Shown one piece after another: positions 23,257-37,989 of a stretch of 64,000 bases of DNA; the stretch's first letter is position 1; the number at the start of each line of letters is the position of its first letter. The position numbers and the translations under genes were made by a program. Under the pieces are notes generated by a model, which made no database searches, had not been told where the DNA came from, and saw nothing but the letters and a program-made list of their open reading frames with translations. Source of the DNA: Sindora glabra (Eukaryota; Streptophyta; Magnoliopsida; Fabales; Fabaceae); assembly GCA_020226215.1 (NCBI GenBank), contig CM035227.1:6751343-6815342 (forward strand), read 5' to 3'.

Positions 23257-26200
23257 ATTAATATCAATAACACTATTTTTTTTAATTATTACCAAAACAA
23301 AGTCTCAGCTAAAATCCCACGAGCTAATTATAATTTTGTTTAATAGAAGAGTTGAATCCATGAGCTAATTATAATTTTTTAATTTTTAATTTGACAAAAT
23401 TAATTAATTTGGATGTATCAAATTAACTTATATAAATTTAAAGTTTAAGACTTAATAATCACTCACTGCCATGGATGCTAATCTCATCACCAATCAATAG
23501 TTTGTCATTAAATTAACCAAGGAAAATCATTCAAATCCAAAACATCAATAGAAGAATAGTAGTTCACATAACCTCAAGTAAATAAACAATGTTAAAGGAG
23601 AATAATGTTTACAAAAGGAAATATGTGAGAAGAATTGATTTCTTATATATATATATACATATATACATAGAGAAAGAGAGAAAAGAATTATGATTAATCA
23701 ATCAAATTGGTGAATAAATCAGTTTCAAAAATTTTTGGAGGTAAAGAATAGTATAATCAAATAAGTAAAATACTAAAATCATATTCCAAATTAGAAGAAG
23801 AAAATGAATAAAATCATATCAAAATAAGAACCAACCTAAAACTAGCTATGGTTATTAGTTATATACAATATGTATAATAAATATTAGAGGGAGAATGATA
23901 AAAAGTACATAGAAGAAAAAAATTCACTTTAAGAGCTTTCATTTATTTGCAATGACAAATTGGACATAAAAGCTGCCCTCCATTGATTAATGCACATAAT
24001 TTGAGTTTGAATTTTGATAGAAAAAATATAAATAATGCATTCAATATATTTTCTTTTCGGAGCAAATAAATTCCTGGTGAAGTCTTTGTATAAGAGGAAT
24101 TGTTAATGCTTATTATTGTAACAAATAATAATGGAGATGATAGTTAATTAAAATAAAAAAGTCAAAGAATCGGGGACAATTATGTCTTGAAAGAATAAAG
24201 TCAAAGAATCGGAGAGTGAGCTTATTTGAAGTCCTGAAGTAATAATAAAGAGAGTGTTCTGTGCTTATTTTCTCATCCAATGTTTTAAATTGCGGAAAAT
24301 TGTGAATGATCCATGTGGCATTCTAGAAATGTTCTGTTTGTTGTTTTTATATATATTAGAGGAAAGATTTTTACTATGTCAACTTTTATTCTACAAATAT
24401 CATCCATACAGAAGCTTACAATTTAATTTAATGTAAAGATCCATAAATAAATTTGAAGCTTTGGTTTTCTCTAAATATTCTAACTTTATATATATATATG
24501 ATTGAAATGTGATTAAGACTCCATTTTATATAACAAATAAATTAACATATAATATATTTGATTAAATTAATAAATTATAAATTAATTTTTAAAAGTATTT
24601 CGCACATCAACTTATTAAAAACAAACAAGTTATGATTTGATAAGATGTTTTGAGTAGTTTATAACTAATAAGTTATTTTGAGTAATTTATAATTTATAAG
24701 TTACCATCTCTTCAATTTTTTTTACAATTCATACTTTTCATAATATAAATCTAAATATTATTTTTCATAAAATATAATTAATTTAATTTTAATATAATTA
24801 TATCATGGTTTTAAAGTATAAATATATAAATATATATATAAATAAATATGTAATTTTATAAAATATAATTATATAATTATAATTAATTATAATTTTCTTA
24901 CAAATTATATAATAAAAATTATGTAAATAAATATATATATTCATAAAATATAATTAATTAAATATTAAATACTATATTTTTATTTTTAAACATATTAATT
25001 ATATTAATATAATTTGATATTTATATAAATACAAATTATTCTAATTATATACCTATTTTTATTAATGTAATTCTTTATGTTATTTTGTTATTTTAATTAG
25101 TTCAATAACTAATTTTACAAAATACTTCTTAAATAATTAGTTATCAATTACTAGTGATGAATTATTACCTATCAATTAATTTATTAATTATTAGTTAACT
25201 TATTAATCACTTACATGAAAAGGAATCCGATGGTGATTTTGGAAATCCATATGGTCAAGAATGATACAAGGGCACTACCAAAAAGATGTTCTTATCGTGA
25301 TACTTTCTATATCTAGTGAATAGATCACCGGAGTTTTGCAACAATATGTGTCCTTTTGGTGTCATTTTCAGATCAATTCATCAACTTTTTCTTTCTTGTT
25401 GTTCATATGCACTTTAGTATACTATACCAAATGGGTTTGTTTGCAACCAAAGGATTTGCTTTAAAAGAAACTTGTTTTAAAGCTAATTGTATTTATTTAC
25501 ACATATAACCTTATTTAAGTATATCAGATTATTAAGAAACCCACCCTCTAAAGGATAAGCAAATCATCCTTGGACATAAGGATATAATCAAAAGAAAATT
25601 TTATATTACATCATTAATATATTATCTCAATGCATTATTAAATTTAATTATTAATATATTATCGTACTATATTTAAAATTTAATTTAAGAAAATAAATTT
25701 AATATATGACTGGATTTGATAATACATCAATGTACCACCATACTAATAATATACTGAAATTTCTCTCATATTCAAAAATATATGTTATCATCATTTTGTG
25801 AATCACAAATCAAACAACTGCTCTAACCACATGCATAGTATGTAAGTTCACTACCTTCTAAGAAAGACAATTAATATTTAGTTTGAATATTTATATTATA
25901 GCACGGCAAATTATTCAATTCGAACAAAATTTTGCATTCGAATTTTAAGTCATGAGGAACAAAAAATTTTAGAAATAGTGTCATATACTATCGTATCACT
26001 AAACATACATAAAATTTTTAGTTTGAATGTTAATGCATAAAATATAAGTTCGGTAATTGGCATAATTCATCAAATTAATATATTTAATTTCTTGTAAACT
26101 TGTTGGTAAATTATTGGCACTCTGAGGGAAATTTGTATAATATCAAAAAAAGTGCCCAGAAACTGCACATTGTTTATCAAATTAACGTAACGTGTCAGCA

Positions 26201-29200
26201 AATCAAATGACAACAAAGTCAACAAAGTTTTCCCCGTAAAAATAGTGAAATGAAACTACATATGGACTTGTGGGGAACTGGCTTTGTCCAATAAACTTTT
26301 CATTTTTAAAATTACGAACAAACGAAAGTAATCAGGATGCATGAAGCGTAACCAAACAACATGGTCAATAATAATAATAATAACCAAACAACGTGCCAAA
26401 ATATTGTCTGCGTCGGCAAAAATTAGCGGCACCTCCCCACCTCTGCCCTATAAGGACTCTCGACCCTAGGTTTCAATATCTAGATCTAACTTTACCAATT
26501 AATACTATAAAATATAGACATCTCTGCCGTACACCATGTGAATCTTCTGTGTTGCCCAACTTTGTTGACAAGAATGGAACGGAACGGAACGGAACAAAAA
26601 TAAGAGAAAAAATTATTTAGTATATATTATAAAATATTTATTTTTGATAAAATAATTATTTTATTATATGGTAAATTTTTTATTCAATAATAAAAATGAT
26701 GGGATGAACAATTCTATCATTCATGATTTTAAATACATATTTATTATTTTTTATATATTTTAATATTATATTTTGTTAATTTATATAAAAATATTATTTT
26801 TAATTTTTTATTAAAATATTTTAATAATAAATTTTAAAATATAATATTTTTTATTTTTTACAAAAAATTAATATAAAATTTTAATTAATTAGAATTTCTG
26901 TATTTTTTAGAAATTTTTTTTGTTAATTATAATTTTATGATAAAACTAAAAATTGTGATAAATTATAATTATTGAACATATCATATATTTTAATAATATT
27001 AAATTACTTAATAAAATATATATTATTTTTGTAAAAAGATTGTACTTTTTTCTTCTATTTCTACATTATTTTATCTTATCAAATATAAAAAATAAGATAG
27101 AATATTCATTTCATTCTTTATCATATTAAATATAATTATAAAATAATCATTTCATTACATTTTCATTTTCATTTCTTTTTCCCACTCTCATTAATTTCCT
27201 TTCCATCCTACTCCATAATAACAAATGTAACAGAAAATCACCACCCAATAATTAATGCAAATGGCAATGGTTTGTTACTTTGCATTCCTCTTGTTTTTGT
27301 TATTTAATATTTATATGTGTGTGTGGGTTTAATCTCACAATTGTTCACATCACGATCATTGTGATTTACTCATCTCTGTGATAAGATTTTGAATCTGAGT
27401 TTTGGTTAAGTGTTTGATGATATAAAACTATGAAATAGGGACAGCCTATGATAGTAGCTGGTGTTTGCATAATGAAATAAAATACAACTGTCATTCGCAT
27501 TGCAGCCTAACTTGAAAATAATAATAAATATGATACACAATACGGTTATTATCATATTAATTATTATCTAATGTGGTTTGTAATGTAAATTAATTCTTGA
27601 TATAAATATAGTGAAATTATCATTTTCGTCCTTAACATTATTAGATATTGTTAAGATGATTTTTAAATTATATAAAACTATAATTTTATTCATAATAATT
27701 TGTATATATAATTTTATCTTTCAATTATATTATTTAAAAATAAAATCATTTTTATGAAAAAATAAAATTATTTGTATAAACTATTATTAGAAATGAAATT
27801 ATGATTTTATATAATTTAAAAATTATTTTACTAGTATTTTATAATTTTAAAAATAAAATTTTTATTTTTTGTCAATGTATATTATATTATTCTATTTGTC
27901 TCCCGTCCATGATGGGTATTTCAAGACAAATATATATAAAAAGATGAAGGACCCTGTGACTATTGGACTTCCTTCGGATCTGATGAGAGGTTGCATTGAA
28001 GACCGTTCTAAATGAAAAGCGATACTTGCCCTGTTAATTAATTACCATAAAATAGCTGATTAACATTAAGTGTTTAAAAAATTATATATTGGCATACGAC
28101 TAACATTTATTCAAATATCACTATATATCTATTTTTAATGTCAATAGTATAACTATCGTAAATGATAAAAATAACATTAATTTTATATCAATAGAATTGA
28201 CATTATTTATTTGGTTAATATTGTGGTAAACAATATTAAATATTCTTTTAAAAAAATTAACATATAATTTTTATAATACAACATTAATTTATTTTAATAA
28301 CTGATGTGATATGTCCCATCACCCATCTTCCCAAACCTCATTCCCCTTGAATCTCACATAGATACATAAAATAAGCTTAAGATTTGCAAATTACCTATGG
28401 GTGTAGGCTAGTCGCAAGTACCTTGTGTGCATCCCATTTTTCATACAGGCTTATGCAAGCAAGTTTAGTTATTTGTGGACTCACAAGTATCGATGTGCTT
28501 TTTTTATTTTTCAAATAGTTTAGACACTGTTAATTTAATCAAATCCAATGTTCAATAATCCAATATAATTTTTGTTAACTTTACTTGATTAATTTACTAC
28601 ACAAAACAAAAAAAAATCTAATTGGCTAATTACAATTCAAAAAAATTAATATTTTTTAATTTAATCTAATTCAATGTCTTATTAAAGGTTTTCTACCATC
28701 TATTACATCTAAAATTTGATCATCGATCTTTGTGTGTATATCTCTAATGGTATAATCACTTTTACTTTTTTAAAAGAAAATAAAAAAAGTAATTTATCTA
28801 CAAGTTCAATCATTTTTGCCTATATTTTTTGCGAGCTTACATTGGCAAGCTTCATAAGCCCAAGTCCATGTAGATTTGGCTCATTTAGCCCACCTGCCTC
28901 ACATTACAACCCTATCCTTACACCCTTGTAACTTGTTCACCACTCACTCATCCCCCTTTTCATCACTCTTTTGTCATTCTTATTTCCCATGCATTTTTCT
29001 TTGTAAAATATCTTAACCAAAAATAGAAACTAATATCTTCTATGACTTTATAGAATCCTAATGTCAAGTATTTTAAAGAATAAATTGAGTAATAAAATAT
29101 TGAAAATAGTGAAAGGTTATATACAAGATATCCTAATTAGAGATAGGTACTTCACTAAATCTATCTTAATACTCGTTACTCAATATATGAGATTCACACT

Positions 29201-29791
29201 TTCTAGAAAAGCACACTTAAATACAATACTTACAAATATAATAGTATTTAGAAAAATTTTATATATGATAAATAATAGATAATATCATCAAATGCTAAAG
29301 AAAATGAATGAAATCAAATTTCTTACTAGTATAAATCTGTAAAAGCTACATCAGAATAATAAGTAACAAAATATGATCACTTGTAAAATTAAAAACTACA
29401 TTACAAGAACAAACAAAAAAATTAAGATAAATTCTTATATTTATATTCCACATCTTTCCAGTGAATACTAAACGTTACATATTTAGTTATAGACTAATGA
29501 AACTTTAGTTTTATAGAATAATTAGTGAGTAAAAATACAAAACTGAAAAGAATCTCATTAAGCTAAAAAGAAAGCATATCTTGTTAAATAAAGAATCATT
29601 TTAGAGTTAAAATAATTTCAAGATGAAATTTGTAAATGATGTTATGCTTTATTCTTTCTATTTTCACCTCACATCATATTTTAACATTTTTATTTTCAAA
29701 ACATGCCCCAAGGTATAAGTTTCCACATTAGTTACCACACTTACCAACATCGAAAGTCAGCTTAGTAAACAACTTTGAATATTGGATATTA
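23257..29791. other. AT-rich intergenic DNA, no gene seen
   Basis: No recognisable coding frame. Small features: a TA run near 23647-23670, the GGAAC run at 26574-26595, and subterminal-repeat-like phrases such as TAACTGATGTGATATG near 28300 that recall the CACTA family further right. The short frames at 24254, 26393, 28716 and 29061 have no recognisable motif. Confidence 0.5.
26560..27230. repeat. MITE-like AT-rich segment
   Basis: Starts with TTTGTTGACAAGAATGGAAC and a run of GGAAC units, and ends with a sequence whose reverse complement is TTTGTTATTATGGAGTAGGA and then TGGAA. Both sides continue into similar AATAATTATTTTA-type sequence. Exact ends and a target duplication could not be fixed, so this is a weak call. 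Confidence 0.3.
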
Positions 29792-31809
29792 GTTAACTAC
29801 AAAAAACATTATCATCTTTAATAAAATGGTGTTGTCCTATTAACTAAAGCTTAATATTAGTTATTAAATGAGAACCGATGTCATAATAATTAAATGTCAA
29901 TTATTAGGGAAATAATTTTTTTGTTTTGATAACTTTTTCATTAAAACTGATTCAGTTACACACATAAAAAAAGAATCCAAAGTATAATTTATATACATCA
30001 CATATTTATACAACACTTATATATAGCCAAAAGCAAAATTCAATTTCATTTATCGCATAAACATATATCAAAATTGATAAAATATATGATCCGATTAATG
30101 TTTTTGTAAGTGGTATTAAGTAATAATTTTAAATTTTAAGTATAAATTTTATGAGAATGCTAACATTATTTTATGAACTAATCTTTTTTTAATTCAACTT
30201 ATCTTAAGTAAAATTGAGAGCATTACAATTCTTTATTGTATTCCACATTTTCCTTGTACAATTAAACATATATAAACAATAAAAAATTAAATGTAAATGT
30301 ATAAATGAATAAGAAAAGAGAAAGATATTTATGAAAATATATTCTATAATTTCATTTATTTTCATATAAATATGTTTACATATATATCAAAAATACTATA
30401 ATTTATAGTGAACAACAAAGACGACTTTTGAAATTGAAAGCGTAAATTAATAGCTTCTAGAATCCATCAATGGAGATGGATTCTAAGATGAAGTGTCATA
30501 TTTAGCATTAAAGCTATCAAAAAGATTCTGGAATCCATAAAAAAACTTTGAGAGAATTTTAATGGATTTCAAAACCCTTACAATAAGTAATTTGGTGTTG
30601 AATACAATGATCTACACCTTCCAAATTATAAGCCCTCTTTTTTATTAAGGGTATGGATTGTTATATTCAACAAAGATAGCTTCTAAGTTAAAAGGTATAT
30701 ATCATAATATTCAATATTATTAAGACTTGTAATTCAATAGTAAGCACAAGGATTTTACAAAGAATTTGAAAGGATTATTGTCCGAAAGCCTTCCAAATGG
30801 CTTGTAAAATGTTATTTTAAAAAAAAATACATAACTTCTATATCCTAACATACATAAAATTACATTAGATTATTAACACACCCATTAATGTTGCACCTTT
30901 TTATCTTGAAAATTAAGTTTTTTGTCATTGACACTTAAAGAGATATAATGTTTATAACTACAATATTTTGAATACTTATTGTAGAACTTGCATGTTCATT
31001 AATGAAGAAAATTGATAATTATTGTCTTCATGGTATCCTCAAAGTAGTTTCTCATTTTCAATCATTGCAATTAGTTTTGTCCTTATAACCATTATCAATG
31101 AACTCTTATAAGGATACTTGCTTTTTGTTGTCACCAGTACTCTCAAATTCATTCTATTCAATTGGCAATACAGAAAAGAAATAAAATCATCTTTGTCTAT
31201 TTTGAAATAGTGACTTGATACAGATTATGGTCAAGAGAGAATGATAGCCTAAATGTAGCAACTTGCATCTAAAGAATTGATGATCGAGCAGCATTGATTG
31301 TACATTATCCTCTTATGCAACTTAAATAAAAATAGAGTGGAAACCTACATGAAAAATAGAGTGAAAGAAAAATTGTGGAATGAAAAATTAAATGAAAATT
31401 GGAATAAAAAGGAAACTTATAGGTAATTTGAAAAATAATAAACACCAATTATTTGGGGAGAACCATCATATAAATATTTTATATCTCCCACTAAAACGAA
31501 TCAAGTGACTTTAGACAACAATTATAAGATATTGATATCCTAACTTATCAACATGTGATTTTTTATATTGGTCTTTTATTCTAACTGATGTAATAAATTA
31601 CTCATATTTATAAAAATTTGACTATCCCATTTTATCACATCAATTCATTATTAAAATTGATGTTAACAGTTGATCAAAATTGCAAAAATATCATCGTACC
31701 ATTGTATACTTTAGTTTTCTCTATAATTGACATCAATAGATTGACATTGAAGAGCAATTCTATAATAATGGTCTATCGATTGAAGTTTACCAATGATTCT
31801 ATAATAGTG
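29792..31809. mobile_element. Degenerate CACTA-like element, copy 1
   Basis: The right end TTCTATAATAGTG is, reverse-complemented, CACTATTATAGAA, which equals the family end CACTACTACAGAA with C to T changes. The left end ACTACAAAAAAC at 29796 keeps only the inner part of the terminal repeat. Subterminal phrases such as CTTTAGTTTTCTCTATAATT and TAACTGATGTAATAAATTA match the right side of the copy at 34745-36288. No target duplication is left. No coding capacity; the frame at 31618-31815 is subterminal repeat sequence. Confidence 0.5.
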
Positions 31810-33389
31810 ATTTGAGAGAATTGATTTTGATTTTCCCTCAAAGATCACCAAGCAACAAGTGCAATTCTATCTCCATAGTTCCTCCACAAAACATTTAACA
31901 TTTGTTTATTTTTTTAGAAGATATTTTCTGGAAAAAAAAAATATTTTCTTATATACAAACGAAAGAATATCATATGTTTTTATAATTTGAAATTAAAAAA
32001 TATGATACCTAAATTGAACATTTAAGTTATTTTTCACCATCTTGATATTTTATAATTTTATTCTTATAGAAGATATTTTTAAGAAATGCAAATTCATTGC
32101 ACCAGACGTTGATCAGCCGTCGAATATAGATCAGTAAAATCATGGCTGACGATTTTATTCTTTTGTTATCTTTAACTGTCTTACTCTTATTGTGTTTTCA
32201 AGTTGTTGTATTTTGCGTTCTAGGATTTGTGCTGTCTCAGGCTTCTAGTTGTTTCAAGATATTGGCTTTGTGTTGTGTCAGCTATCTAATTGTTTTCAGG
32301 TACATTTCCCTTTTTATAATCGGTTTTATGTGCAACAAAAAAAAATGCAAGATGATGATGATGGATGTTAGGTTCTATACTCTTCAATAAATCTGCCAGA
32401 TAAATAAATATCATATGATTATATTTATTTTTTCTTTTTATACTATAACTATAAATGTAAAATATCATAGAAGAATTAAAAAAAAAAGTAATAATAAATG
32501 TACTATACAATACTAAAAAGTTTCAGCAGCTATCATTTTTTGTACCTGAGACAGACAGAGTAGCTCACGCCATTGACGAAAATAATCGGTGATGGTGCAT
32601 GAATTTGAAATCATTGATGAAAGTGCAAAAAATTCATGAAGATGGAGCGAAAAGTGGAAGATGAAGGGGACAAAGCACATGAGTCAAGCTTTTATGATGA
32701 TGAAGATCAGGATGGTATGTAGCTAGCTGTCTAACAACAATACTTGAGAAAACGAGGGACCCAGCCATGAGGGAATTAGGTTTGGATGGTTGAGTAGGGC
32801 TAGCTAGGACATCTCCTCCATGATGGGGAAGGGCATGTCATGTGGGACTTCTGTGCCTCTTGCTTCTCTTTCTCAAAGCATCCAAATCTACTTTATGACT
32901 CCCGATATTGCCTTCACGCTTTCCATAGTGCTTCAGTAAAGTCTCTGTTGGAGGTCACTTGTTTCATCGTGCAGGACCAGACCTTGCGTTTGGTTCCCAT
33001 TACATAGTTTCCGTAATTAGCGAACGAGGCAGCCATCACTAATACTTTTCATGGTAGAAGTCGGTGGCAATCAAATGCAAATTTAGGAATGACAAAAGTA
33101 TTCATATCTAATAAATTTTATCAAAATTAATGAATATTTATCTAATAAATTTTATTCAAATTAGACATACTCCTTAGTTATTTGGGTTTGAATTTATCCA
33201 TTAAATATTCAATAAATTTTGGATCCTTTTTTAATATCATATTAAATCTATTATACTATTAATTTATATAATACATGAATTTATCTTTGTAAATATTTAA
33301 TGAGTTTTATATTCTTTTGGGTATTACACTAGATCTATTTGAATAATATATTTTATAATTAGCCTATTATTATATAAAAATTATTATTA

Positions 33390-33454
<65 letters not shown>

Positions 33455-34741
33455 ATATTGTAATAATTTATTTAAAATAAATAATATTAAAATATTTAAT
33501 TTATCATAAAACAATATTAAAGTACTTGAACTTATGTTAAATTATAAAGATATTTCAAAATCAGATTTATAACTATATAATATTAATTTATACAATGTAA
33601 GAGTATCTCATAAAATATAAATTAATAAATAATTATTCATAAATTGATTCAATACAATCTTGATTTGATAAAGTCAATAATTACATAACTCACATTTACC
33701 ATAAAACTAATATGAATAGTATAGATGAGTCAAAATAAAAATCAATGTGAATGAGAAATGAATATACTCATTCATAATTGCCAAGTATAATTATTATCAA
33801 TAAGAAAAGATAATTTTTCATTGATTTGTATAATTATCATATATTGTAATTATTATAATTTATATAGTTAAAAAAATCACAATAAGAAATATAAAGATAT
33901 ACACATGTAAATACACATATTACTCCCCTTCTCTAAATTTTCTATAAAAATCTCATATTTTATGAAAAATTTAATATAAAATATTAAAATTAGTAATCAA
34001 ATAAAAAAATTAAAGTTTGAGAGATCAAATACTTAATCCTATCAAACTTACATATCTCAAAATTAATTTAAAAATATAATAATAATATTTTAGGTTCAAA
34101 CAAGTCTTATCAAATCTTACTGATTGGGTCCTATCGGGTCTTAAGTCCAAAATGGATTTGATATTTCGAGTCTATGACAAGTTTAGTTTTTGTTAAGTTC
34201 ACCATTTCAATGTGGATCAGTTTGTATGCCTTTCTTAGTTCTTGGAGACTATCAGAGCCTCTTTGACACTCAATTTGGCATGTTTTTAGTGCAAGAGTGA
34301 CGTACTAGTCGAAATTGATTCAACTGATTGTGAAATTTTCAATAAAATTATTGTAACTCCACTTGATTACAAATTTAAATTTTCCTTCGCACCAATTATA
34401 TTTGTTTGGTGATCAACTCTTCTTATAGAGTTTTTTTTAATTCTACTTTTAAACCTAATTAAGTTTGACCTAAAAAACAATGATTAATTTGGGGAAAAAA
34501 AGAGTAAATACTTTAGCTTCTTCATAAGGGCTAAAGATGAAAACTAGCCAGTAGAATTAGCTATTAGAAAGGAAAATATTATCTTACTTTTGAAAATCCT
34601 TGTTTAGAGGTAAAAATAAGAGACAGGAATTGAGACTCACCCTTGTCGCGGATTCCATCTCATTTTTCCTTTTTTTTCTTCTTTGAAGATTTTTTTTCTT
34701 GCTATGAGTAAGATAAAACCTTTTTCATCCAAGTTGAGACT
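31810..34741. other. Intergenic DNA, one unassigned short frame
   Basis: Mostly AT-rich. 32530-33060 is clearly less AT-rich than its surroundings but shows no recognisable gene. The 82-residue frame at 32142-32390 starts MADDFILLLSLTVLLLLCF and is almost wholly hydrophobic. I do not recognise it; its length and composition could arise by chance from T-rich DNA. Confidence 0.4.
33392..33451. repeat. (TA)n microsatellite
   Basis: An uninterrupted TA run of about 60 bases. Confidence 0.95.
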
Positions 34742-34744
34742 AGA

Positions 34745-36288
34745 CACTACTACAAAAGTATAATTTCACATATGCTATTTCATAAAAATCATAAATCATG
34801 TTGGTTTAAAACCAACATGTATACAGGCAATATTGTATATTAAACCATTTCACATCATATGTATAACTGATATAAAAAAAGTTATCACATCAACTTTTTG
34901 AAAAAATGAACATTTTTTTATAATATTTTAATTTTTTTACATTTTATATTAATTTTTAGTAAAAAAATTAATGCAAAATATTTACATAATATTTTTTTCA
35001 ACTTCAATTTTTCCTTCCTCCTAAAATATTTATTGTAAAAACTAAATAAACCCAATATTTTATAATATATATATATTAAATTAAAAAATTTTAAATGTCA
35101 TAATTTTGGGCTTGGTTGCACATTTGGAAATTTTTTTTATATAACTTTGTACATCTATCCATTTACAAATGCCAAAAATGGTTTGCTCTCCCAAAATCAC
35201 AAAAAATGACAATTGCCATGAACTTTTTCCCATTTTTTCTTCATCCCTTATTGTTGTAGGGATGACTTTAGACTCCGCTATAAATCTTTATCCTATACAT
35301 ATCTAAAACTCAAAAATAACCATAAAAGTTATATAAATGAAATATAGATAAAAAAATCTCAAAAAATTTGTGCAAAAAAATAAGAGAAATACAAGAGACA
35401 TAAATCTAGAAAATAAAAATATGAAAAACAACTTTTATACTTTGAATCCACCTCATGCTCATTATTAGTTAAAAAAAGTATTGATTATTCATTGATGTGT
35501 AATAAAAAATAGAGTGAAATTTAGTATTCTATAAAAGGAGATGGATAGAGAGACAAAGGTTGAGCTTGAAAATCAATGTGAATGAGAATATAGATAACAA
35601 TGAGAAAAAATAAAATTTATTTTATTTATAGCATAAAAATGTCATTGTTTCTATGATTTAAGATGTTTATTACTTTTTATGAATCATTATCTAAAATCTC
35701 ATAAAAAATTGGTTATTTATAAAAAAAAATAATATATAAAGTTTTCTCATATCTTTAAAAATATTATCAACTCATGACTTTAAATTTCAATTATTTTAAG
35801 AATCAAATTCTAAAAGCTCATGAGAAAAAAAAGAAAAACACATTGACTTTTTAAAGAATTGACATCTAAAATTTTCTTATATTCTAAAAAATGTTATCAT
35901 TTGCATACTTTTAGATGTTAATTATTTTAGGAATTGATATCTCACAAGAAGAAAACACATTGCTTATTTATAGAAAAAATTTAATGTCATAGGTGATTTC
36001 ATTGTTCAATGCTAACAATTGGCATTATTTTAGACATTAATTTTATAAAAAATAATAATGTATTATTTATATCTCAATTTTCTAAATTAACTCTTCCTAT
36101 ATTTTTTGACGTTGGTTCTTTAATAACTGATGTAAAAGGTTTTTAAATATTATAATGTTAATTCTTTATTTTAACAAACGTATTAAATTACTTATATTTT
36201 TAGAAATATGATCACATCATTATTTACTTTAATTTTCTCTTTATCCGATGTTAATTGTTTGATGTTATTCCACATTTCTGTAGTAATG
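34745..36288. mobile_element. Non-autonomous CACTA-like transposon, copy 2, with 3-bp target duplication
   Basis: The left end CACTACTACAAAA and the reverse-complemented right end CATTACTACAGAA agree at 11 of 13 bases. Both ends are flanked by AGA (34742-34744 and 36289-36291), the 3-bp duplication expected of CACTA transposons. Subterminal regions carry repeated phrases such as TAACTGATGTAAAA. About 1.54 kb long with no transposase coding, hence non-autonomous. Confidence 0.82.
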
Positions 36289-36291
36289 AGA

Positions 36292-37989
36292 TCATAACAA
36301 TTGTGACATTTACCTTCCATTTTACTCCAGCCACCAATAATTGTCTAGAGAAGTACATAAGTGATCAAATAATTGCCTCGTGTATGATCGGAATGGTCCA
36401 AATCAGGGGCAGAGCCTTTCAATGGTTAGGGCCATGTCTGCCCTAATTAAAGGTATTCGAACCTAAATTTAACTTTTATTTATTTGATTTAAGATTAAAT
36501 ATCAATTTAAGTGAAATTCTTTGAATTTGATTATTAGTTGAATACATTCAACAATTATTTCTATTTTGATAAGATTTTTAGGATAGATATTCCCAACGTT
36601 ATTTCTACTCTTAAGGTAATAACTGAATATATAATAGATTTCACATCATAAGATTTCACGTATGGAATTTTTAATCATAAGCAAGAATAATTTTTAAATT
36701 ATATAAGATCTTACTTTTTTTTGAAGTAAAAATTTTGAACTATCAACTAAATTTAGTGCTCCAAATAAGAAACTATTTAAACACCGTAAATTCAGGATTG
36801 AATATATTTAGCTCTTACAGACTGCTTTAATATAATCAAATACATGTCACATACCATTATGTTCTTCTTTTTGAAGGGAAAAAAAGAAATCAGTCAAAAA
36901 AATATAGGAAAGAGAGATGGTGTGAAAATGTTTGTTTGGATTTTTTTTAAAAAAAATTTAAAAAAAATTATTTTTTAAAAAAATTATTTTTGGATCTTTG
37001 AAAACAAAAAATAGGGGTTCTTGGATGAATAAATAAGAAAATGTCTCATTTAATTAAAAAACTAATATCAAGAACAAAAGAACAAATTAAAAAATATTTA
37101 AAAGTTATTTGTATTTTTGTATTTCTAAGTTACATATCTAAAGTTACAATTCTTAAAAATAAATTCTGAAAATACATATCAAATAAGTTCTTTTCTTTTA
37201 ATATTTTTAAAAATAATAGATAAACGTTTCGTTATTGTTATTTGATAAAAATATCCATTAAATATATCAAAACCTGTTTAAACTTAATTAGGTTTTTGTA
37301 GTAGTTTACACAAATATAATTTATTTAACTCATCTCATTTTTCTGGTTATAATTTCCTACCCAACCAACAAAAAAAATTTGACGATCTTCCTGATCTCTT
37401 AAAAATTATCCCACCTTCCATCTATTAAATATTCGTCACTAGGCATCATCATTGGATGGATCTTCCACAACAATTCAAACGCCTGACGCTTGCATATTTC
37501 AAAAATTTTATGAGATCTTATTAACTTAATATAAAAATGTGAAAGTTACTTTTTATATAAAATTTTATAACTTTTCATAGAAAGCTATAAATATAAATAT
37601 ATATAAATTTCAAAGTTGTATGGAAAAGATTTTATAATTTTCTTGGGCTTGCTAATCTGCCCATCTGTAAAGATTAGCAACTTTTATTTTTTTCATTTAA
37701 ACAAAGAATTTATATTACTAATCTAATGATAATAAACTAACAAAGAATATTTAACTAATTTTAATGAAGAAATATTAATTTAAAATATTTAAGTTAACGT
37801 CACTTATTATTTCTTATTACTACAATTAATATACTCATTAAATTAAAAATTATTATTGGTGATAAATTTATTATAATATTATTTAATATTTTATGATCTT
37901 TAAATTAGTTGTTTAGTTTTTTGTCCCACTAAAGGAGTGTAGGTTATTAACCTCTGCATGAGAATATAAAAGTTAGCAATATTAAAACT
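36292..37989. other. AT-rich intergenic DNA between two CACTA-like copies, no gene seen
   Basis: Includes a tract of A and T homopolymers near 36940-36990. The frame at 36255-36446 spans the end of the transposon and has no recognisable motif. Confidence 0.5.

Noticed and set aside
32142..32390. Hydrophobic frame of 82 residues resembling a membrane peptide
   Set aside because: T-rich DNA readily gives such frames; no homologous family was recognised, so it is noted only in the intergenic entry.
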